45,203 bases of DNA, taken from the NCBI GenBank assembly GCA_030038475.1, contig JASHOU010000210.1, positions 1 through 45,203 of the forward strand, written 5' to 3'. The notes beneath the pieces are model-generated. The model was not told the DNA's origin. It searched no databases and worked only from the letters and a program-made list of their open reading frames with translations. The DNA comes from Terriglobales bacterium. Lineage in GTDB: Bacteria > Acidobacteriota > Terriglobia > Terriglobales > Acidobacteriaceae. Of the stretch, positions 18,751 to 28,126 are shown piece after piece; within the stretch, counting starts at the first letter, position 1; the number at the start of each line of letters is the position of its first letter. A program made the translations under genes and the position numbers.

Positions 18751-20937
18751 TTAGCGATATTGCTCCAGTAACTGGGCGGCGCGGTTCAAAGCGGCCGCCA
18801 GGGCTGCGATTTGTTGTTCAGTGCGATCGAGGTCTCCGCGACCCATCGCCTCGTTCACTCCCGGAATTACAACGGCAGCATAGCCTGTGTATTGCCCGGG
18901 CGCGTAAATGGCGTGGCGAAACCAGGGACGATTGGGCAGACCCTCAGGGAGCAGGAGCGCGCGCTCGGTTTGGCGAAGAGTGACGTTGATACGATCGGGA
19001 TCGGCGGGCATTTTGCGCTGCTTTTGCAGCATTTTCGCGCCCGCTTCCTCAAGGCGATGCGCGGCGGCGAAGGCCGCGGAAAAGTCTGGCGACTTGTCGG
19101 CGAAGCGGTCTTTACTGTAGCTGCGCGCAGCGTCGAGGTAAACGAGAATCTCCCTGCCGTAGTTTTCGTAGTCGTAGGGCAGGACGTCGGCGCTCGACAT
19201 GCGCACCAGTTCGAGCCCGTACACGCGGGCCATTTCCTGTTCATAGTGGAAATCGGGATCGCCGAATTTTTTGAACCAGGTAAAGTCGTCGAAGGTGGAG
19301 TGATAGACACCGTATTCGCCGCTCGAACTGATATCCGTGGACGGAACACCGAGGTGCTGGAGGAAAACCGTGTAATCGGAGCCGCTGCCGAGGTCGCCTA
19401 CGGGGACGTCATTCTGTGCGGCGTTCGGCGGCGCGCGGAAGCTGGCGGTCTCCTGCGGATGGCCGTTCGCGGCGTTCGGTTCGCTGGCCTTTTTCCATGC
19501 GTCGTAGACGGTTCCACCTTGCGGCGACGGCACGGCTTTCGCGATCTCGCGGATAAAGTCTTTCAGACTGGGCACGCCGGAGGCTCCAAACCTTTTGCCG
19601 GAGACGGCGACATCCATATTGAAGTACGCGGCTGCGTTGGCGAGATCGTGCGCATGATCTTCGCCCCATTCGGTAGAGCCGATCAGGCCTTCTTCTTCGG
19701 CGTCCCAGCTGCCGATCACAATTGTGCGCTTGGGCTTCCAACCCGATTTCAGCAGCTCACCGAGACCGTGCACCGACTCGAGCATGGCGGCGGTGCCGCT
19801 GTTGGGGTCGACGGCTCCATAGACCCAGGCATCGCGATGGTTGCCCGCAACTACCCAGACATCGGGCGATGAGGCGCCGCGAATTTTCCCGATCACATCC
19901 CAGATGATGCGGAACTGGTAATCCTGCTTGAGGCGCATCTGCACTTTGGAGGGACCGGGACCGACGTGGTAAGTGAAGGGCAGCGCTCCCTGCCATTCGC
20001 GCGGCGATTGCGGACCGCCGAGATGTTCGAGGATAGGCGCTGCATCGGCGTAGGAAAGCGGCGTGACGGGGATTTTCGGCAGTTGTTCGGACTCAGCCGG
20101 CGAGATGCGCTTGGAATCGGGCAGATCGGGAGTGGATGCGATGTCCGGTGTGGTGGGATCGCCAGGAAACTGGAACATGTATCCGATCGATCCACGTTGC
20201 ACGGCGCTCGCGGGGCGCCAGGGACCTTTGGGATAGGGATCGCCGCGGTAGTAACCATCGTCTTTGGGGTCGGAGTAAATAATGACTCCGGCGGCGCCGC
20301 GCTCCTGGGCGACGAATGCTTTGACGCCGCGAAAATTTTCTCCGTAACGGACGATGACGATCTTGCCGCGCACATCGATGTTCATTAGTTTCAGCTTGTC
20401 AAAGTCGGCGGGCGAGCCGTAGTTGGCGTAGACGACTTCGGCTTCGGCATCGCCAGACGGAGACATGCCGTTGTAAGGCGTGACCACGCGCGGATCGTCG
20501 TCAAAGGGATCGCCATCGACGTGCTCTCGCCGCGGGCCGTGCATCTCGACTCCCGGGGGCGCGGTCATGTCGATGTGGATATCGGACGGATAGTTGAACC
20601 ACGCTTTGTATTCGACGATCTCGGTGTCGAGTCCAGCCTCGCGGAATTTCTGAGCCACGTAATCGGCGGTCGCTTTGTCCTCGGGAGAAGCGGCGATGTG
20701 CGGGGCCTGCGTCAAGATGCGCAAATGCTCCTCGGCCAGGCTGGGGTCGGGAACGGCCAGGAACTTTTCTTCGACTGCTCGTTCGGCGGCGGCGTCGCGA
20801 AATCCGGCGATGGACCAGTTGTCGGGTTGGTTTTTATTTTTGTCCTTATCTTTGTCTTTATCCTTGGCGGCAGCGTTGAATGCCGGGTTTAAACCCACGA
20901 GCAAAAAAAACAAAACTGCACCCGAGAAGAATTTCAT
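18751..20937 (-). CDS. Secreted M28 peptidase, glutamate carboxypeptidase II-like
   Basis: This exported zinc aminopeptidase or carboxypeptidase (728 aa) starts with a signal peptide (1-24) and then a KDKDKDKDKNKN linker encoded by a short nucleotide repeat. A PA domain insert (about 160-290) precedes the catalytic M28 domain, whose zinc ligands are all present: His367 (GNHRDAW), Asp377 (AVDPNSGT), Glu414/Glu415 (DAEEEGLIG), Asp442 (FNMDV) and His546 (YHSTFDD). Their spacing follows human GCPII closely (H377, D387, E424/425, D453, H553). A C-terminal TFR-type dimerisation domain follows. A low-complexity insertion lies near 485-515. It probably trims acidic or other peptides outside the cytoplasm. 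Confidence 0.95.
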   Translation of the reverse strand: MKFFSGAVLFFLLVGLNPAFNAAAKDKDKDKDKNKNQPDNWSIAGFRDAAAERAVEEKFLAVPDPSLAEEHLRILTQAPHIAASPEDKATADYVAQKFREAGLDTEIVEYKAWFNYPSDIHIDMTAPPGVEMHGPRREHVDGDPFDDDPRVVTPYNGMSPSGDAEAEVVYANYGSPADFDKLKLMNIDVRGKIVIVRYGENFRGVKAFVAQERGAAGVIIYSDPKDDGYYRGDPYPKGPWRPASAVQRGSIGYMFQFPGDPTTPDIASTPDLPDSKRISPAESEQLPKIPVTPLSYADAAPILEHLGGPQSPREWQGALPFTYHVGPGPSKVQMRLKQDYQFRIIWDVIGKIRGASSPDVWVVAGNHRDAWVYGAVDPNSGTAAMLESVHGLGELLKSGWKPKRTIVIGSWDAEEEGLIGSTEWGEDHAHDLANAAAYFNMDVAVSGKRFGASGVPSLKDFIREIAKAVPSPQGGTVYDAWKKASEPNAANGHPQETASFRAPPNAAQNDVPVGDLGSGSDYTVFLQHLGVPSTDISSSGEYGVYHSTFDDFTWFKKFGDPDFHYEQEMARVYGLELVRMSSADVLPYDYENYGREILVYLDAARSYSKDRFADKSPDFSAAFAAAHRLEEAGAKMLQKQRKMPADPDRINVTLRQTERALLLPEGLPNRPWFRHAIYAPGQYTGYAAVVIPGVNEAMGRGDLDRTEQQIAALAAALNRAAQLLEQYR

Positions 20938-21111
20938 GAGGCTCCTTGCAGAAATTGCCCTTTCCTAGAGATGTCCGATTGCGAACTGTCTGGCATGGCA
21001 TTTTGCCGAGTGCCATAAGCCCTGACGTAAAACTTCGCACAAATTAAAGCCAAGTTAAAGATTGTACCGTGCGGGGCGGGTTATCGTTCGAAGGCGTTAC
21101 ACTTGAGAGCG

Positions 21112-21870
21112 ATGACCAGGTCGCCAACGGCCCGTTTTTCCGATCGGGTGCAGAATTACGTTCTTTATCGCCCCGGATATCCGGCGGAGGTTCTCGATCT
21201 GCTGCGCGACGAATGCGGACTGCGGCCAGATCACATCGTCGCCGATATTGCCTCGGGTACGGGGCTATTTTCGCGGCTGCTTTTGGAGAACGAAAATTTC
21301 GTATTCGCCGTCGAACCCAATCGGGAGATGCGGGAGATGGGCATAGGTCAGCTGCAGGGTAATAAACGGCTGGAGTGGATTGACGGCACCGCCGAGGAGA
21401 CGACGCTGCGCTCCGGCTCCGTCGATTTCGTTACCGCCGCGCAGGCCGCGCATTGGTTTGACCTGCCACGCGCCCGCGCCGAATTCCTCCGCATTTTGCG
21501 GCCGGAGGGATGGTGCGTGCTGATCTGGAATGAGCGGTGCACCGCAACTACGGCTTTTCTGCGCGACTACGAGCAGCTTTTGCTGACCTACGCCACGGAT
21601 TATAAGGAAGTGCGCCACGAACGCACGACGGCGAAAATCGATGAATTCTTTTCGCCAGCGCGGTTCGAGGAGCGCGTTTTTGCTATGCGGCTGGAACTCG
21701 ACTACGAAGGCGCGGCGGGGAGATTGTTGTCTTCTTCCTACGCGCCGTCCGAAAATCATGGCAATTACGTGCCGATGATGCAGGAGTTTGGGCGAATCTT
21801 TCGCGCTCACGCTACAAATGACAAAGTTGAATTTGAATACAGCACGAGAGTGTTTTACGGGCATTTGTAA
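21112..21870 (+). CDS. Class I SAM-dependent methyltransferase
   Basis: The start at ATG 21112 (MTRSPTARFSDRV) is preferred over a TTG three codons earlier; GAGAG lies just before it. The 252-aa product has the SAM-binding fold: motif I IVADIASGTGLFS, motif II acidic end FAVEPN, and GTAEETTLRSGSVDFVTAAQAAHWFD for motifs III and IV. The N-terminal F-x-x-R-V-x-x-Y-x-x-x-R-P-G-Y-P signature is common in the Methyltransf_11 group of small-molecule methyltransferases. Its stop codon lies inside the left arm of a 17-bp inverted repeat. Substrate unknown. Confidence 0.9.
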   Translation: MTRSPTARFSDRVQNYVLYRPGYPAEVLDLLRDECGLRPDHIVADIASGTGLFSRLLLENENFVFAVEPNREMREMGIGQLQGNKRLEWIDGTAEETTLRSGSVDFVTAAQAAHWFDLPRARAEFLRILRPEGWCVLIWNERCTATTAFLRDYEQLLLTYATDYKEVRHERTTAKIDEFFSPARFEERVFAMRLELDYEGAAGRLLSSSYAPSENHGNYVPMMQEFGRIFRAHATNDKVEFEYSTRVFYGHL

Positions 21871-21934
21871 TTTGTAATTTGCAATTGGTAATTTGTGAGT
21901 CAGGACCTTCGGTTTCCAATTACAAATTACAAAT
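21863..21934. repeat. 17-bp perfect inverted repeat overlapping a stop codon
   Basis: ATTTGTAATTTGTAATT (21863-21879) recurs as its exact reverse complement at 21918-21934. A second pair (AATTTGCAATTGG at 21877-21889 against the complement of 21937-21949) extends the symmetry with one mismatch. The left arm supplies the stop codon of the methyltransferase gene, and the whole occupies the gap before the decarboxylase gene. RNA from it would fold into a long AU-rich hairpin. Confidence 0.8.
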
Positions 21935-21953
21935 CGCCAATCGCAAATTTCCC

Positions 21954-23399
21954 ATGTCTAAAGCGAAATCGTTCCACATGTCTGCCGAGGAGTTTCGCCG
22001 CCAGGGCCACGCTGTGGTGGACTGGATCGCCGACTATCATTCGCGGGTTGAAGAATTTCCGGTTTTGTGCCGCGCAAAACCGGGAGAAATCCGCGGGCAG
22101 TTGCCGGCGAGCGCGCCGCAACGGGGCGAGAGCTTCGAGCAGATTCTTGGCGATCTCGGGCGTATCATTCTTCCCGGCATCACGCACTGGCAGTCGCCGA
22201 ATTTCTACGCTTTTTTCCCTTCCAATGCTTCCGGGCCGGCCATTCTTGGCGATCTGGTCTCTTCGGGGCTCGGGGTTCAGGGCATGCTCTGGTCGACCAG
22301 TCCGGCATGCACGGAACTGGAAACGCACGTGCTCGACTGGCTGGTGCCGATGCTCGGGCTGCCGGAGAAATTTCTTTCGACGAGCGGTACGGGAGGCGGC
22401 ATGATTCAGGATACGGCATCGAGCGCCTCGCTTTGCGCTCTGGTGGCGGCGCGAGAACGCGCAACCGAATTCGCCAGCAATCGCAAGGGCTGTGATGGAC
22501 GCCTGGTCGCCTACTGCTCCACGCAAACGCATTCCTCGATCGATAAAGATATGAAGATCGCGGGCATGGGCTTGGAGAATCTGCGGCACATCGATGTGGA
22601 CCGGAATTTTTCCATGCGGCCGGAAATTCTGGTGCGGCAAATCGAAAATGACCTGAACGCCGGATTCATTCCCTGCCTCGTTTGCGCCACTGTTGGCACG
22701 ACCTCGTCGCTTGCGACCGATCCCGTCCGCGAAATTGCGCGCGTCTGCCGCGATCACAAACTCTGGCTGCATGTGGATGCCGCGATGAGCGGCACGGCCG
22801 CACTGTGCCCGGAATTTCGTTCGATCCACGACGGCGTGGAGTTCGCCGACAGCTACACCTTTAACCCCCACAAATGGATGTTCACGAATTTCGATTGCAA
22901 CTGTTTCTGGGTGGCAGATCGCAAACATTTGATCCAGACGTTTTCGATTCTGCCGGAATATTTGCGCAACCAGGCGACGGAATCGGGAGCGGTGATCGAT
23001 TATCGCGACTGGCAGATTCCGCTGGGACGGCGTTTTCGCTCGCTCAAACTGTGGTTTGTGATCCGGCATTACGGAATCGAGGGGCTGCAACATCATATTC
23101 GCGAACATGTGCGCCTGGCGCAGCAGTTCGCCGGCTGGGTGCGAGAGGATTCGCGTTTTGAAATCGCCGCGCCCACGCAGCTTAATCTGGTTTGCTTTCG
23201 CCTGCGCGCGGGAGACGATGCCAATCAACATTTGATGGAGCAACTCAATCGCAGCGGCGATTTGTACCTAACGCACACTAAACTGGACGGTAAATTCACG
23301 CTGCGACTGTGCGTGGGGCAAACCAACACTCAGGCTCGCCATGTGGAGCGCGCCTGGCAGCGCATCCGGCAAGAGACCGAGAAGCTCGGCGCTCGCTGA
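21954..23399 (+). CDS. PLP-dependent aromatic amino-acid decarboxylase
   Basis: Group II decarboxylase (481 aa from ATG 21954; the upstream frame runs through the inverted repeat and is not believed). Key residues sit as in DOPA decarboxylase: His193 stacking on PLP (STQTHSSIDK), Asp275 (LHVDAAMSG) contacting the pyridine nitrogen and Lys307 (FNPHKWM) forming the Schiff base. The N-terminal FYAFFPSNASGPAILGD block is also typical. It would turn L-DOPA, tryptophan, tyrosine or phenylalanine into the amine; specificity cannot be read. Cytoplasmic homodimer by family. Confidence 0.93.
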   Translation: MSKAKSFHMSAEEFRRQGHAVVDWIADYHSRVEEFPVLCRAKPGEIRGQLPASAPQRGESFEQILGDLGRIILPGITHWQSPNFYAFFPSNASGPAILGDLVSSGLGVQGMLWSTSPACTELETHVLDWLVPMLGLPEKFLSTSGTGGGMIQDTASSASLCALVAARERATEFASNRKGCDGRLVAYCSTQTHSSIDKDMKIAGMGLENLRHIDVDRNFSMRPEILVRQIENDLNAGFIPCLVCATVGTTSSLATDPVREIARVCRDHKLWLHVDAAMSGTAALCPEFRSIHDGVEFADSYTFNPHKWMFTNFDCNCFWVADRKHLIQTFSILPEYLRNQATESGAVIDYRDWQIPLGRRFRSLKLWFVIRHYGIEGLQHHIREHVRLAQQFAGWVREDSRFEIAAPTQLNLVCFRLRAGDDANQHLMEQLNRSGDLYLTHTKLDGKFTLRLCVGQTNTQARHVERAWQRIRQETEKLGAR

Positions 23400-23463
23400 T
23401 GCTGAGTTCTGCGGTTTTGGGCCACAGTGGGGAACGAACCTGTTGCGCATTTAAGATGGGTGT

Positions 23464-23988
23464 ATGCCACGAGAAATTTCGGCGGGAGGGGTGGTGCTGC
23501 GGCAGATTTCCGGGGTCTGGCACGTGGCGCTGATCGAGCCGCAAAAAGATGAGCTGCAAACAAGAGGCGTGAGGGCGGCCGTCAAGCCGATAAAAGCCAC
23601 GCGCAAGCGCAGCAGCCGCGCCGTTTTCGTATTGCCGAAGGGGCTGGTCGATCCGGGCGAAAAGGCGCAGGCAGCAGCGCTGCGGGAAGTGCGCGAAGAG
23701 ACCGGCATTGTAGCCGAGCCGGTCACGAAACTGGCCGATAATAAATACGTGTATGTTCGCACGTGGGGCGATGGCGAACGCGTTTTCAAAATTGTGAGTT
23801 TTTATCTGATGCGCTATGTGTCCGGGGAAATCGACGAACTCGTCCCGGAGATGCGCATCGAGGTGAAACGAGCGCTCTGGATCCCGCTTGCCGATGCGGA
23901 CAAGCAACTGGCCTACAGCAACGAGCGCAAGGTGCTGCGCCAGGCGCGAGAGTACTTAGAAGCCCAAGGCCTGACAGAAAAGACCTGA
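23464..23988 (+). CDS. Nudix hydrolase
   Basis: The 174-aa product carries a complete Nudix box GX5EX7REUXEEXGU between Gly60 and Ile82 (Glu66, Arg74-Glu75, Glu78-Glu79, Gly81). The box starts at PKGLVDPGE, a form common in diadenosine polyphosphate or nucleotide-sugar hydrolases. An insertion of basic residues (about 31-53, VKPIKATRKRSSR) sits before the box. Start ATG 23464; no strong Shine-Dalgarno. The gene follows the decarboxylase on the same strand 64 bp downstream. Substrate unknown. Confidence 0.92.
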   Translation: MPREISAGGVVLRQISGVWHVALIEPQKDELQTRGVRAAVKPIKATRKRSSRAVFVLPKGLVDPGEKAQAAALREVREETGIVAEPVTKLADNKYVYVRTWGDGERVFKIVSFYLMRYVSGEIDELVPEMRIEVKRALWIPLADADKQLAYSNERKVLRQAREYLEAQGLTEKT

Positions 23989-24294
23989 CGGAGAACATGT
24001 AGAGACGGGGTGCTGTCTCACTCCGGCGATCTTCGACTCCTTTCAGACTACGCCAAAGAGACTTCCTTTTGGAGCGCACCAAAGACCCACGGTACTGCTG
24101 CCACGGTCCGGTGTCTTTCCCATCTTAAAATCTCATTTTGGTCGGTCGTTATCTCCTCGGCATGGCAAACTTCTGACAGCGAATACAAGGCGAATACCTC
24201 CCAAAGCCAGCCCCTTAGTTAGCCGTAATTGCCCTTAAGACGAGCGCCTTTCGGAATCTTCCCGACCTGCGTCCTCCAATGTAAATAAGTGCGT
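23989..24294. other. Intergenic, no gene recognised
   Basis: This 306-bp stretch contains short frames without start signals. I see no tRNA, terminator with T-run, or repeat beyond a weak 5-bp stem (GAGAC...GTCTC) near 24002-24019. Confidence 0.45.
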
Positions 24295-24702
24295 ATGCCA
24301 TTACTTTTGGGATCAGCCCTGGTCAGGTTACGACGCACCGCTTTGATGCTTGCCCTTCTTTGTTGTTCAATTCTGAACTCCTCAATAGCATTAGCCAAAG
24401 ATTATGAGTGGAAGGATGCCAGGGTCATCGACGTCACGTCCGAAGCGGGCAAGGCAGCAGTCGTTCCCATTGCCGCGCTGGTTGGAATGCCTGTAACGAA
24501 GACGTTCTACTGGATACAAACCGATGACACGGTCTACGTTATCGGTCCGGCAGTTAACAAGCTGTTGAAAGTCACGCTGCACGAACCGACCAAAGTTGCC
24601 ATAGACGGCAATTACGCCCACATTCTCGATGATTACGGAAGAGATAAGAAAATGCCGATTGTCGAGAAAGTAGCGCGTCCAAAACCCGAACACGCGAAGT
24701 AG
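24295..24702 (+). CDS. Small secreted hypothetical protein
   Basis: The start at ATG 24295 follows a GTG two codons earlier that is also possible. The N terminus is a classic signal peptide (basic LRRT then ALMLALLCCSILNSSIALA), cleaved about residue 34. The mature protein, roughly 100 aa, starts KDYEWKDARVIDV and contains FYWIQTDDTVYVIG and VTLHEPTKVAIDGNYAHILDD, a beta-rich pattern. I have the impression of a family of small exported acidobacterial proteins but cannot name it. Function unknown, probably periplasmic. Confidence 0.68.
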   Translation: MPLLLGSALVRLRRTALMLALLCCSILNSSIALAKDYEWKDARVIDVTSEAGKAAVVPIAALVGMPVTKTFYWIQTDDTVYVIGPAVNKLLKVTLHEPTKVAIDGNYAHILDDYGRDKKMPIVEKVARPKPEHAK

Positions 24703-24787
24703 CGGCGTTGGTGGAAGCATCAGCCCGCCGACCTATGCGAGTCTACGGTACTTATCGTTGTTGTCACTTACATGAGATAGTCTGGAG

Positions 24788-27034
24788 TTATTTCACCGCC
24801 ACAGTCGTAAGCTGAGCAGCGGCAACCTGGGCTTTTACTTTTCGCAAGGCCTCGCGTGTTTCGCGGACCTCCGCCTTCAGGCTGCGCACGGCTGCGGCTT
24901 GCGCTCGAAGCAGATGCTGTTGCTGTTCAATCTGGCCCTGCAGTTCCTTGATCGCGTTCAGCATCGCCCAAATGACCGGATCGTTATTCACGAGCAGATA
25001 GCCTTTGCTGTTCTCCGTCACCGCTTCGGGGATGGCTTTCTGCACCTCCTGCGCCACCACTCCAATATGTTCCTCCGTGTCGCGGATGCCCATCGCGTTG
25101 TCTGGTTTGTAGCGATAGCGAACCGGGCGAATTTTCATGATCTGCTCTAGCCCCGAATTGAATGTTCCGCTAAGATCCTTGAGCCGTCCGTCGGAGAATG
25201 TTCCCCACGAGCCACCGCCGGGTTTATCGGCGTTGCCGTTCACGCTGAGCGTGTCGTCGGGCGATTCGGTTCCGATGCCCACCAGCCCCGAGGAAAGAAT
25301 ATTCATCAGATTGGCGCCATTGTTGTTGCGGAAATAAATGTTCCCGCTCAGGGAGCTGTTGATGTAGACGTTGCCTGGGTTGTCTCCTAGAAGTGCATAA
25401 TTCGTACAGCTATTGAACCCGCCACTGACGACGAATCCAATGCCGGCATAACCGCTCCCGCAGCCGGGATCGCCGACGAGCGTTTGCACATTGTTCCCTT
25501 CCACATCCAACGCGGCATTCGGGGCCGTGGTTCCGATTCCAACGTTCGTGCTGGCCGTGGCGCCATTCACGCCATTGATCGAGCCCAGCACCATGGCGTT
25601 CGGCTCGGTGACAGTCGCGTTGGCGCCGATGGCCGTTGAGTTATTCTGGTCGGTGATGGTGTTGTATCCGAGCAACGTGGCAAATTCGAGAGTTGTTGAA
25701 GCGAAAGCAGCCGCGCCGCCCACTGCCGTGTTATAGGACCCCGTGAAGGGATTGGCACTGACCATAATTCCGGCATTGATACCCACGGCCGTGTTCCATG
25801 TGCCGGTCGTGCTGTAGTAAAGTGATCCCTCGCCGGCAGCAGTATTGTCATAGCCCGTGGTGTTGGTACCGAGCGCGTTTGTGCCGACCGCCGTGTTCCC
25901 CGAGCCAGTGGTGTTCGCTTCCATGGCGTCCAAACCGGCGGCGGTGTTTGCAAAACCGGAGGTGTTCGCGGCGAGCGCTTCGTAGCCCAAAACCGCATTG
26001 CCGGTGCCCGTTTGCGTGGTATTGCCACCGAAGCCAAGGAAGGCGTTGCGGCTGGCGTAAGAACCGTAAGCGAACAGGTTGCTGCCAATCTGGTAGCTGC
26101 TGCCGATGATAACGCCAGTCGCGCTCACACTGCCGTTTACAATCTCAGCGCCGGTGAAGTTGTTGTTGCCTGTTAGCAGAGCATACGTGGCATTGAGTGC
26201 GGACGTATTGACGTTCAGCGTGACGTTGCCGCTGGTGCCCCCGCCGGTGAGATCCGTTCCCGCCGTCACGCCTGTGATCGTGCCAGTGCCGGCCGAAGAG
26301 CATACCCAGCCCGTGCCGTTCCACTGCAAAATTTGATTCGCCGCGCAGGCATTCGTCAGCGATAGGTTCAGTGTGCCGCTGGTCCCGCCGCCCGTTAGTC
26401 CGCTGCCACTGGCCGTGTTCACGCCGGTGATCGTGCCATCGCCGCCGGCAAAGGCAATGTCCAATTCCGCAGGATGGCTGGTCGTTGTGTTCTCTTTGCT
26501 GTCAAAGGTCGCATCGAATGAGCCGTTGGCGACCAAGGCAAGGCCCTCGTTGGTTTCGCTGCCGCTCAGCCACGCCTGCACAGCCGAAGTTACGTTGATC
26601 AGGATGTATTGGTTCTTATCCGCGGTGGTGATGGCCACGCCCGAAGCGATGGCCGCTCCGAGCGCGGGAGCATTGCTGGCATCGATCGTCGACTCCGACC
26701 ATGCGCCGCTGACGTAATCTACGTTAAAGCTGCCGGCTGTACTTACAGTATTGACATACAGTTTGAGCGTGGCTTGGCTGACGCTGGCTGTGGCTGGAAC
26801 CGAGGCCAGGTTGAACTGAATGTAGGTGATCTGGGTAGCGCCATCGACATCGAGCAGAGTTTTAGCCCCATAGTTGGTGGTGGGATCGGCGGTGTTGGTA
26901 TAGGAATCGCCGAGAGGTGTGATCTGCGCGTAAGCAGACGTCGTCATCGTCGTCGTTATCGTCATCATCAACCCAGCCAGCAGAATCAGAGATAGAAGTG
27001 AAACGAAGCGCCGTTGAGCTTTCAGGTTTTTCAT
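24788..27034 (-). CDS. Secreted DNRLRE/head-repeat protein with C-terminal S74 chaperone domain
   Basis: A 748-aa exported protein. After the signal peptide (1-36) comes a DNRLRE-type beta-sandwich (about 38-193), then glycine/threonine-rich repeats such as TGGGTSGTLNLSL and a head region of GNTAVGTNALGTNTTGYDNTA repeats like those of YadA-type adhesins (about 340-450). The end is a Peptidase_S74 intramolecular chaperone domain starting SDGRLKDLSG (Ser614-Asp615) with IGVVAQEVQKAIPEAV, followed by a coiled coil (about 690-740). In phage tail spikes this domain drives trimerisation and cuts itself off at a Ser-Asp. Here it suggests a self-assembling trimeric surface fibre. GGAGGACAT precedes the ATG; last gene of the probable operon. 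Confidence 0.88.
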   Translation of the reverse strand: MKNLKAQRRFVSLLSLILLAGLMMTITTTMTTSAYAQITPLGDSYTNTADPTTNYGAKTLLDVDGATQITYIQFNLASVPATASVSQATLKLYVNTVSTAGSFNVDYVSGAWSESTIDASNAPALGAAIASGVAITTADKNQYILINVTSAVQAWLSGSETNEGLALVANGSFDATFDSKENTTTSHPAELDIAFAGGDGTITGVNTASGSGLTGGGTSGTLNLSLTNACAANQILQWNGTGWVCSSAGTGTITGVTAGTDLTGGGTSGNVTLNVNTSALNATYALLTGNNNFTGAEIVNGSVSATGVIIGSSYQIGSNLFAYGSYASRNAFLGFGGNTTQTGTGNAVLGYEALAANTSGFANTAAGLDAMEANTTGSGNTAVGTNALGTNTTGYDNTAAGEGSLYYSTTGTWNTAVGINAGIMVSANPFTGSYNTAVGGAAAFASTTLEFATLLGYNTITDQNNSTAIGANATVTEPNAMVLGSINGVNGATASTNVGIGTTAPNAALDVEGNNVQTLVGDPGCGSGYAGIGFVVSGGFNSCTNYALLGDNPGNVYINSSLSGNIYFRNNNGANLMNILSSGLVGIGTESPDDTLSVNGNADKPGGGSWGTFSDGRLKDLSGTFNSGLEQIMKIRPVRYRYKPDNAMGIRDTEEHIGVVAQEVQKAIPEAVTENSKGYLLVNNDPVIWAMLNAIKELQGQIEQQQHLLRAQAAAVRSLKAEVRETREALRKVKAQVAAAQLTTVAVK

Positions 27035-27069
27035 ATGTCCTCCAAATGTTCCTTCGCAGCTTGCACCAC

Positions 27070-28092
27070 CTACGGCGTCGCCATGAAACCCTCGTTCACT
27101 CCGGCGGCATCCTGGTAATAGCCGACGACCACGCCATCGTTATTAATGTCGGTCACATCGGTGAAGAACTCATTCGGAATTACGATCGAGGTAAAGGTTC
27201 CGCCGCTGAGCAAAAAGCCCTGCGCGCCCTCCTCGGTGTCAAGACAATCGGTGGCGCCGCTAGGGCAATAGGTACCGGCAATGTCGCCGGAATCGTTGAT
27301 TCCATTGGCATAGGTCCCGGTCGCACCAGGGAAGTCGATCGAGGTGTACGTCCCACCACTCAGCAGAAAGCCATGATTGATTCCGCTCGCGTCGATATAC
27401 AAACCAACAATATCGCCGTTGGTATTAACATCGTTTGCCTCGGTGTAGGTAGCGCCCGGGTAGTTGAGTGACGTGTATGTTCCGCCGATGAGCGAGAAAC
27501 CGTACCCTTCGCCGTCAGCCGCGCTATAGACGCCCACGATTTCGCCAGAGTTATTGATCGATTCCACAAATGTGCCGGAGGCGCCTTCGAACGAAACGTT
27601 GAGTTCGGTGAATTTGCCGCTGCTTTTCTCATAGCCATGCAACAACCCCGAACTGTCTTCATACCAGCCGACAATTTGGCCAAGGTCATTAACGCCCGTT
27701 GCCAACTGGAATATTCCCTTAGGGTCATTCACGGTCTGGTAAGCTTCCGTGACGGTTTTCTTCCCCGACAGACGCACAAGGAAGCCGCTTTCTGTTTCGA
27801 CGTTGTACCCGTACCCGCCAGCGATCGCCACTTTGGAAGTCGTCGCGCCTTTGTTGATTCCGATGGCGTTAGTGAATAGCTGGCCCGGGTAATTGAGGAG
27901 AGTGAAGGTGTATGACGGCGAGCCAGACGTTTTTGTCTGCCTTGCCTCGCGGCTTGCGACCCGCGCAGCCGGGGATGGCGCGCCCTTGCGCGGCAACTTG
28001 CCGAAAGCTCTAACCTGCGCTTGGCTCAGATACACGATCAACAACAACCCCAAAACAGCACTTCCGAGATACTTCAAAATTTGTTTCTTCAT
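27070..28092 (-). CDS. HAF-repeat secreted protein, paralogue 4
   Basis: This 340-aa exported protein has a signal peptide (1-27) followed by seven or so short beta repeats of the HAF type: GINDSGDIAG or NNSGEIVGVYSAADGEGYGFSLIGGTYTSLNYPGA. The repeats probably form a propeller. AAGGAGGACTT stands before the ATG. It lies between the FG-GAP gene (34 bp) and the S74 gene (35 bp) and is the most diverged of four paralogues, with a different signal peptide (MKKQILKYLGSAVLG). It ends GFMATP with no anchor, so it is released or held by partners. Function unknown. Confidence 0.85.
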   Translation of the reverse strand: MKKQILKYLGSAVLGLLLIVYLSQAQVRAFGKLPRKGAPSPAARVASREARQTKTSGSPSYTFTLLNYPGQLFTNAIGINKGATTSKVAIAGGYGYNVETESGFLVRLSGKKTVTEAYQTVNDPKGIFQLATGVNDLGQIVGWYEDSSGLLHGYEKSSGKFTELNVSFEGASGTFVESINNSGEIVGVYSAADGEGYGFSLIGGTYTSLNYPGATYTEANDVNTNGDIVGLYIDASGINHGFLLSGGTYTSIDFPGATGTYANGINDSGDIAGTYCPSGATDCLDTEEGAQGFLLSGGTFTSIVIPNEFFTDVTDINNDGVVVGYYQDAAGVNEGFMATP

Positions 28093-28126
28093 AAGTCCTC
28101 CTTCAAAACTTGTTCAGTGCAACCGA

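Noticed and set aside
20988-21003. Sigma54-like promoter (TGGCAT...TTTGC) upstream of the M28 peptidase/methyltransferase
   Set aside because: The distance between the GG and GC elements is one base too long for the strict sigma54 spacing, and no activator site is seen.
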